Shown here: positions 59,390 to 64,000 of the stretch, piece by piece
How positions within the stretch are numbered: position 1 is the first letter of the stretch
How the letters are laid out: each line of letters begins with the position of its first letter
NCBI RefSeq assembly: GCF_026012395.1
Contig: NZ_BRZA01000001.1
Span: forward strand, 620,001 to 684,000
Source: Lysinibacillus piscis
Lineage (GTDB): Bacteria; Bacillota; Bacilli; Bacillales_A; Planococcaceae
DNA length: 64,000 bases
Direction of reading: 5' to 3'
Made by a program: the position numbers and the translations under genes
The notes under the pieces: generated by a model
Database searches by the model: none
The model's input: the letters and a program-made list of their open reading frames with translations, nothing else
Told to the model about the DNA's origin: nothing

Positions 59390-59836
59390 CTATGCTGAGC
59401 AGGAACATGAACCACCAGAGCCACATCCTCCACCACATGCAGAAGCTGCTGAAAAGAAAGGATTGCTTACAGGAACCTTCACTGCCTCTGATACCGTCTT
59501 TCCGATAAGTAGGCTAATTTCATCAAGTAAATCTTGAAAATCGTTTTCAGCTAACTTGAGGGCAGATATTTTATCATCTAAATCCAACATGCGCTTTTGC
59601 TGACGAATCGATTTCATAATCGTATGATAATCAGGGTGATATTTACCAAAACGTTGAACATCTTCATAATGCTCTTTCATGCGAGTAAAAGCATGAATCG
59701 CTTCAACTAATTGCCCGTCACTATAAACAGCATCATATGCCTGTTGTAATAATTTTGCTGGCTCAGAGGAGAGAATCATCTCACAAAGCACATCTGTTTC
59801 ATCTAAAAGGATTGCCCAATCAGATGTCATCATCAT
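59390..59836 (-). CDS. ylbF: YlbF, subunit of the YlbF-YmcA-YaaT complex
   Basis: A 148-residue helical protein of the YlbF/YmcA family (ALKLAENDFQDLLDEISLLIGK near 96-117). The last residues form a cysteine-rich tail (SACGGGCGSGGSCSCSA) with four cysteines. In Bacillus the complex affects RNase Y processing, competence and sporulation and holds Fe-S clusters; the tail cysteines are the obvious ligands. Several ATGs open the frame. Confidence 0.9.
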   Translation of the reverse strand: MMMTSDWAILLDETDVLCEMILSSEPAKLLQQAYDAVYSDGQLVEAIHAFTRMKEHYEDVQRFGKYHPDYHTIMKSIRQQKRMLDLDDKISALKLAENDFQDLLDEISLLIGKTVSEAVKVPVSNPFFSAASACGGGCGSGGSCSCSA

Positions 59837-59918
59837 TATTTATTCCCCCCAATCTCTGCCTTTATCATAACAGATTGTCTACTAGTTTGACAGAATAAGA
59901 CTTGGAACACAGCTATTT

Positions 59919-61391
59919 TTATTTACCATCTTCCAACATTTTCTGAGCAAAATAATCACGGACACATTGTTGGTCAGAGAAAGGAATCTGTCTATTTTTT
60001 ATGTGCTGGCTTTGCTCATGCCCTTTCCCTGCAATCAATACAATATCGCCTTTTTTCGCTCTTGCTAATGCTTGATGAATCGCTACTTTTCGATCTAAAT
60101 GAACTTCATAATATTGCCGTTCTGTAAAACCCGCAATAATACTTTCATTAATCATCGTTGGATCTTCATCTCGTGGATTGTCAGTCGTTAAAAAAATAAT
60201 ATCAGCATATTTACTCGCTACTGCACCCATTGCGAAACGCTTCGCTTTATCTCGATTCCCTCCACAGCTAAAGACAAGATAAAGTGTTTTTGAACGATTT
60301 AAAGTCTGTAAAACAGCTTGTAATGCCTCTGCTGTATGTGCATAATCAACATAAACCTCAATACCTAGTGGATTGTCTATTTTTTCAAGTCTGCCTTCTG
60401 GAAGTGTTAAGCACCACATGTGTGCTGCGATATCCTCTATAGGAATACCTAAACGCCAGACAGCCATCAAAGCAGCAACAGCGTTTTGCACATGATATTT
60501 ACCAACAAACGGAATAGCGATAATATGCTCACTTGTTGTCGTCTGCAAACAAAGCGTTGTTTTACCAAGAGATTCGTGGATTACTTGAATATGTAAATCA
60601 TTATGTTGGTCGAAGCCAAATGAGCATGATTTTTTTTTATCATAAATACTAATGGAACGACAAAATTTATCATCTCCATTCACAATGATTTTTTTCGATA
60701 AATCCGCTAATCTTTTTTTAGCACGTTTATATGCTTCTAATCCACCATGGTCCTCTAAATGGTCTTCCGATAAATTTAGAAATACACCACAATCAATATC
60801 ACAGTGATCTAAACGATGTTGCTGCAACCCCATAGAGGAAGCCTCTAGAACAACATGTGTAACACCTTGTCGCACACATCTCTTTAATAACGGATGTAAT
60901 TCCTTTGCCTGCATCGTTGTGAGTTGCTCGTAGGCAGCCACTTGTTTTTGCCCATCGATAAAGAAGCCCACTGTCCCGATAACGGCTACACGTTTATGTA
61001 ATGCATGCAATAATTGACTGATAAAATGACTAACTGTGGTTTTTCCATTCGTCCCTGTAATAGCTATAACGGTGAGTGCCTCTGCTGGAAATGCGGCTAG
61101 CTTTGCACTTGCATAGGATAAAAATAGTGCAGTATTCGGCACCCAGACAAACGGAATATTTTGATTGGCTATCGGTATCGAAAGACTTTCTTCCGCTACA
61201 ACCGCTGCTGCTCCTCTTGCTAAAGCTTCTTTAATAAAGCGACTTCCCGATGTTTTTTTTCCTTTACGCACAACAAAAATATCGCCAGGTTTTACGGCTT
61301 GAGCATAATCTTCAATACCTGTAATCACTGTACGAATGGACCCACCTGTAATACTGCAAGGCCAATCTTTTAATAATTCTGCTAACTGCAA
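59919..61391 (-). CDS. murE: MurE-like UDP-MurNAc-tripeptide ligase (divergent)
   Basis: A 490-residue Mur ligase with P-loop TGTNGKT (112-118), EASSMGL (183-189) and the lysine-bearing YKRAKKRL (221-228). It adds the third amino acid of the peptidoglycan stem. DNPR at 404-407 is the pattern linked to meso-diaminopimelate rather than lysine. Two features differ from canonical MurE: LTTM replaces the substrate motif TTP near 157-160, and EASSMG replaces EVSSHA. It lies outside the dcw cluster, next to ylbF, and may be a paralogue rather than the main enzyme. Confidence 0.8.
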   Translation of the reverse strand: MQLAELLKDWPCSITGGSIRTVITGIEDYAQAVKPGDIFVVRKGKKTSGSRFIKEALARGAAAVVAEESLSIPIANQNIPFVWVPNTALFLSYASAKLAAFPAEALTVIAITGTNGKTTVSHFISQLLHALHKRVAVIGTVGFFIDGQKQVAAYEQLTTMQAKELHPLLKRCVRQGVTHVVLEASSMGLQQHRLDHCDIDCGVFLNLSEDHLEDHGGLEAYKRAKKRLADLSKKIIVNGDDKFCRSISIYDKKKSCSFGFDQHNDLHIQVIHESLGKTTLCLQTTTSEHIIAIPFVGKYHVQNAVAALMAVWRLGIPIEDIAAHMWCLTLPEGRLEKIDNPLGIEVYVDYAHTAEALQAVLQTLNRSKTLYLVFSCGGNRDKAKRFAMGAVASKYADIIFLTTDNPRDEDPTMINESIIAGFTERQYYEVHLDRKVAIHQALARAKKGDIVLIAGKGHEQSQHIKNRQIPFSDQQCVRDYFAQKMLEDGK

Positions 61392-61468
61392 GCCCTACTC
61401 CCCCTTTCAGTTCTCTATCATATGAAGACATCTGTAAGGGTGTGACTTCTCTACTTTTCACTAACATC

Positions 61469-61504
61469 AAAAAAAGTGTGAACTGTTTAGATGGTTCACA
61501 CTTT
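61469..61504 (-). terminator. Terminator after the CAP-domain gene
   Basis: AAAGTGTGAAC pairs with GTTCACACTTT across 10 bases; TTTTTTT follows on the minus strand. Confidence 0.85.
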
Positions 61505-61534
61505 GCTAAAATGAATTTTTAATTGTATAAGAAC

Positions 61535-62638
61535 TTATTCAAAGACATTATCTTGATTTTGCTGTTCTATCGGTGTAGGTTCTACAACTATTGGCTCGAT
61601 AAATATTTGTGTGTAATAATTCAAAAATGCGCCTGAGCCTACTTCTGTATATCGCTCATTTAACATGATTTTACGATGCTCTGTGGAATTAAGCCAGCCA
61701 TGCACAACTTCAATCGCATCAAAATAAGCAGTCGCTAAATTTTCATTTCCCTCTGTATATTCTACTTGCTGTGTCTCCAAACGGTGCTGTAAATCACCAT
61801 ATGTAGGAGATTCATGTCCTAAAAATCCTTGTGTTTTCATATCTTCACTATGCATTGTTGCTACTTTTTCTAATGCTTCGCTCGTTGTTAATAATGGAAA
61901 CTGATGACGGTTTCTTAAAACATTTGTTAAATCATCCATTTGTGCGATATTCGCCTGATCAATTTCTTGCTGTAAAAAGGAGGATGGTGGTGCCGATGTG
62001 ACTAACTCTCCTTGATACGTCATCTCATACGGCTGATGTAATATGAGTGTTTTATTGTCTGTGAAACGCACACCTTGTAAATCACCTGTTTCACTATCGA
62101 TATATAATTGCGCAAAAAGCCCATCAAATTTAACTAACAATCTTGTTTGCATATCTTTTTCACTCATGGAAAAGATAAAAATATTATCATCTACATTTAC
62201 CGCTACTTCTGATTCAATTAATACCATGCGGTAAATATCATCCCTTTTTTGCCCAATTTTAAAGGGTGACGCATCCAACTGTTCCCCTGCTATGTAAACT
62301 TGCGTAACAATCTGATTTTGTACACCTAACATAAAGAAGTGTGTGTTATTTGTATTATATACCCACCAATCATAGCCAAAGGTAGATGGCTCTTTTCGTG
62401 TAGGCTCACCATACTGCTCTAAAATGCGCTCTGTATTTTGGCCAATTAGCATAGATAGCCCTTGTTGTGGGCGTGTCATAGCCCCTTCCTCTGGTTGCTT
62501 TAATTCCGTTTTAGGAATCACTTTCGTATTCATATCTGGTCCTTCAAGTGGTTCATTTTCCTTTGTTGTATTAAAAAACATCACACCTACAATGACAATT
62601 AGTGCACCTACCATTAAAATACGAAATAAAGCTTTCAT
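61535..62638 (-). CDS. ylbC: Membrane-anchored CAP-domain protein (YlbC type)
   Basis: A 367-residue protein with one N-terminal membrane segment (ILMVGALIVIVGVMFF), a middle CAP-associated domain (about 60-190, LIGQNTERILEQYGEP) and a C-terminal CAP/SCP domain with HSEDMKTQGFLGHESP (about 268-283) and GWLNSTEHRKIML (about 315-327). The function of bacterial CAP proteins is unclear. Position and layout match YlbC. It has its own terminator. Confidence 0.88.
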   Translation of the reverse strand: MKALFRILMVGALIVIVGVMFFNTTKENEPLEGPDMNTKVIPKTELKQPEEGAMTRPQQGLSMLIGQNTERILEQYGEPTRKEPSTFGYDWWVYNTNNTHFFMLGVQNQIVTQVYIAGEQLDASPFKIGQKRDDIYRMVLIESEVAVNVDDNIFIFSMSEKDMQTRLLVKFDGLFAQLYIDSETGDLQGVRFTDNKTLILHQPYEMTYQGELVTSAPPSSFLQQEIDQANIAQMDDLTNVLRNRHQFPLLTTSEALEKVATMHSEDMKTQGFLGHESPTYGDLQHRLETQQVEYTEGNENLATAYFDAIEVVHGWLNSTEHRKIMLNERYTEVGSGAFLNYYTQIFIEPIVVEPTPIEQQNQDNVFE

Positions 62639-62786
62639 ATAGGCTAACCCCTTTTCATGACCATGATATACTTATTATAGCAATGACAATTACGTTGACA
62701 CAATGTTGTCATTGCAACAATGTGAAATATGCTCTATTATAAAAATGAGCGTATTCTTTGTATGAAAGCTAAAGGAGGATTACTAG

Positions 62787-63152
62787 ATGTATTTTGAAAA
62801 TACAAACCTTGAAAATGTAGTAGTTGACCAAGAACTACTTGTTAGTATTATGAAACAAAATGGTCTTGAATGTGATGGTGGCTGGGATTACGAGCGCATG
62901 ACATTTGATCGCCGTTTTGATACTCGTGAAGGTCGCTATTATTTACGTGTATTTACTTTTGCAAAATCTGGTGATGTAGGTGCACATGATGCTGTACTAT
63001 CTATCATGAAACCAGTACTTGGTAAATATTATTATCCACATGGTGTTGAATATGGTGAAGATGAAGTATTCCCAGCACATCTTGTGAAAAAATGCGAAGA
63101 AATTTTAACAAAAGTGAAATTAGATTTAGAAGCTTTTGAAATTCGTGCTTAA
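62787..63152 (+). CDS. YugN-like protein
   Basis: A 121-residue protein of the YugN-like family (QNGLECDGGWDYERMTFDRR, KPVLGKYYYPHGVEYGE). Its function is unknown to me. AAAGGAGG precedes the ATG. It lies alone between the CAP-domain gene (opposite strand) and a repeat-rich gap. Confidence 0.82.
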   Translation: MYFENTNLENVVVDQELLVSIMKQNGLECDGGWDYERMTFDRRFDTREGRYYLRVFTFAKSGDVGAHDAVLSIMKPVLGKYYYPHGVEYGEDEVFPAHLVKKCEEILTKVKLDLEAFEIRA

Positions 63153-63154
63153 TT

Positions 63155-63259
63155 TTTATCTTGATTCAGTAGAAAGTCTTTCTGTAGAGAAGAGGGGATG
63201 AACGCCTATTTTTCACCTCTATTCAGTGGATATTCAAATGCCTACTGAATCAAGATAAA
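63155..63259. repeat. About 105-base hairpin with 19-base perfect arms
   Basis: TTTTATCTTGATTCAGTAG (63155-63173) is the exact complement of CTACTGAATCAAGATAAAA (63241-63259). The inside also folds (AGAGGGGATGAA / TTTTTCACCTCT). No open frame is seen. The size and terminal arms fit a MITE-like or REP-like element, or a very long terminator of the YugN-like gene. Confidence 0.65.
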
Positions 63260-63360
63260 AGCCCCGGCGGATGTCATGGATTTGGAAGAGGAGCTTTTTC
63301 GAGCGAGCTCGAAAAAAATCCAGACGCAATTACGCTAAAGCGTAATTGATAGCCAGCTCT
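63260..63360. repeat. Palindrome-rich segment, possible dispersed repeat
   Basis: Three perfect palindromes follow each other: TTTTTCGAG/CTCGAAAAA, and CAATTACGCT/AGCGTAATTG, flanked by GATTTGGAAGAGG and AAATCCAGACG, with outer GAGCT/AGCTC. The composition is more GC-rich than the surroundings. I believe similar stretches recur in Lysinibacillus genomes; this is from memory and unverified. Confidence 0.5.
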
Positions 63361-63376
63361 TATACTTGTTTTCCTT

Positions 63377-63404
63377 AAAAAGGCTGGATAATCAGCCTTT
63401 TTTT
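63377..63404 (+). terminator. Terminator upstream of the AI-2E-family gene
   Basis: AAAAAGGCTG pairs with CAGCCTTTTTTT across 6 bases. It would end transcription from the left. Confidence 0.8.
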
Positions 63405-63471
63405 GTTTGAGTAAAAAGCTATTTTCTTCTCATACTATCCCTATATCTTGAATAGATGTAGGTGAACCTCC

Positions 63472-64000
63472 ATGATACAATTATTGAAACATCCATTTTT
63501 TCGCCATCCGATTATGGTCATACTGCTTGGTATTTTTATCATTTGGTTACTCTCATTATCGATGCCAATTGTTTTTGCCTATATCACAGCACTATTAGTA
63601 GAACCCATTATCCTAAAAATGAGTAGCCACTTACACAAAAAGCGTAAATTCGTTGCCACCATTTTTTTTGTACTCTTTTTCAGCATTATCCTATTAATAG
63701 GTGCGCTATTGCTATTTATAAGTTGGAAACAATTATCTCTCCTTATTCCTCATATCCCAGATTATTTGAATCAGCTATCTGCCCTATGGATTCAATTACA
63801 ATCCAAGCTCGCTCACTATACTTTTCATCTACCTGTAGAGTTTGTGGCACAATTACAGCTTATGATTACCAAAATAGTAGTAGCTATTGAAAAATACGCC
63901 CTCAAGCTAACCAATGCGAATATTTGGTCTTTTTTACTAAGCTATCTACCATCACGATTTTTTGCTATCTTTGTTTATTGGATTGTGTTATATATGCTTT
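63472..64000 (+). CDS. AI-2E family transporter, cut by the window edge
   Basis: An open frame of at least 176 codons begins at ATG 63472 after AGGTGAACCTCC and reads into the window edge. It starts MIQLLKHPFFRHPIMVILL and has membrane segments near 13-35 and 60-85, followed by a soluble loop, then another segment near the edge. The pattern SMPIVFAYITALLVEPII is typical of the AI-2E/PerM family, which includes the sporulation protein YtvI. The substrate cannot be told. Confidence 0.8.
   Translation, partial: MIQLLKHPFFRHPIMVILLGIFIIWLLSLSMPIVFAYITALLVEPIILKMSSHLHKKRKFVATIFFVLFFSIILLIGALLLFISWKQLSLLIPHIPDYLNQLSALWIQLQSKLAHYTFHLPVEFVAQLQLMITKIVVAIEKYALKLTNANIWSFLLSYLPSRFFAIFVYWIVLYML

Overview
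The window looks like a low-GC, spore-forming member of the Bacillales in the Lysinibacillus/Solibacillus (Planococcaceae) range. The evidence is a complete Bacillus-type pyr operon, a dcw cell-division cluster running into spoIIGA-sigE-sigG, sporulation genes (spoVD, rsfA, ylbJ), bacillithiol synthesis (bshC) and the ylb block. The dcw cluster lacks murE, murG and murB, as in Staphylococcus, which points away from Bacillus proper. The genus is an inference from gene order; I could not run a search.

Layout. (1) About 1-8250 is one end of a Mu-like transposable prophage that continues off the left edge. It is read mostly leftward: a rightward repressor near the phage end, small early regulators, a DDE transposase (MuA type), a MuB-type ATPase, a run of small early genes (DnaD-domain, AbrB/zinc-ribbon, GemA) and a Mor-type activator. 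A small GPRGG-motif gene of the YjzC type sits inside it in the opposite orientation with its own terminator. (2) 8278-20009 is the de novo pyrimidine operon pyrR-pyrP-pyrB-pyrC-carA-carB-pyrK-pyrD-pyrF-pyrE (leftward), with one PyrR attenuator in its leader. The prophage lies directly beyond its terminator. (3) 20006-28001 holds rluD, lspA, ileS (with an isoleucine T-box), divIVA, ylmH, ylmG, sepF, ylmE and ylmC. (4) 28169-45803 is sigG, sigE, spoIIGA, ftsZ, ftsA, sbp, two DUF881 genes, divIB, ftsW/spoVE, murD, mraY, spoVD, pbpB, ftsL, rsmH and mraZ, all leftward, headed by three 10-bp-spaced repeats that look like MraZ-binding sites. (5) 45969-62638 holds bshC, a DUF3397 gene, panE, rsfA, an enoyl-CoA hydratase, rpmF, ylbN, tmcAL (ylbM), ylbL, ylbJ, coaD, rsmD, an unknown exported protein, ylbG, a glycerophosphodiesterase, ylbF, a divergent MurE-like ligase and a CAP-domain protein. 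(6) 62787-64000 holds a YugN-like gene, a hairpin/repeat-rich intergenic stretch and the start of an AI-2E-family membrane protein.

How the parts work together. The pyr genes make UMP under PyrR feedback. The dcw and ylm genes build the septum and its peptidoglycan and feed the sporulation sigma cascade (SpoIIGA processes pro-SigE, and SigG follows). The ylb genes mix housekeeping (CoA, ribosome, tRNA) with sporulation factors. The observations I would follow first are the divergent MurE-like ligase with a DNPR motif outside a murE-less dcw cluster, the transposase-site-like repeats and near-perfect operator of the prophage, its phage-encoded DnaD-domain protein, and several structured intergenic elements (28081-28165, 50420-50525, 63155-63360).
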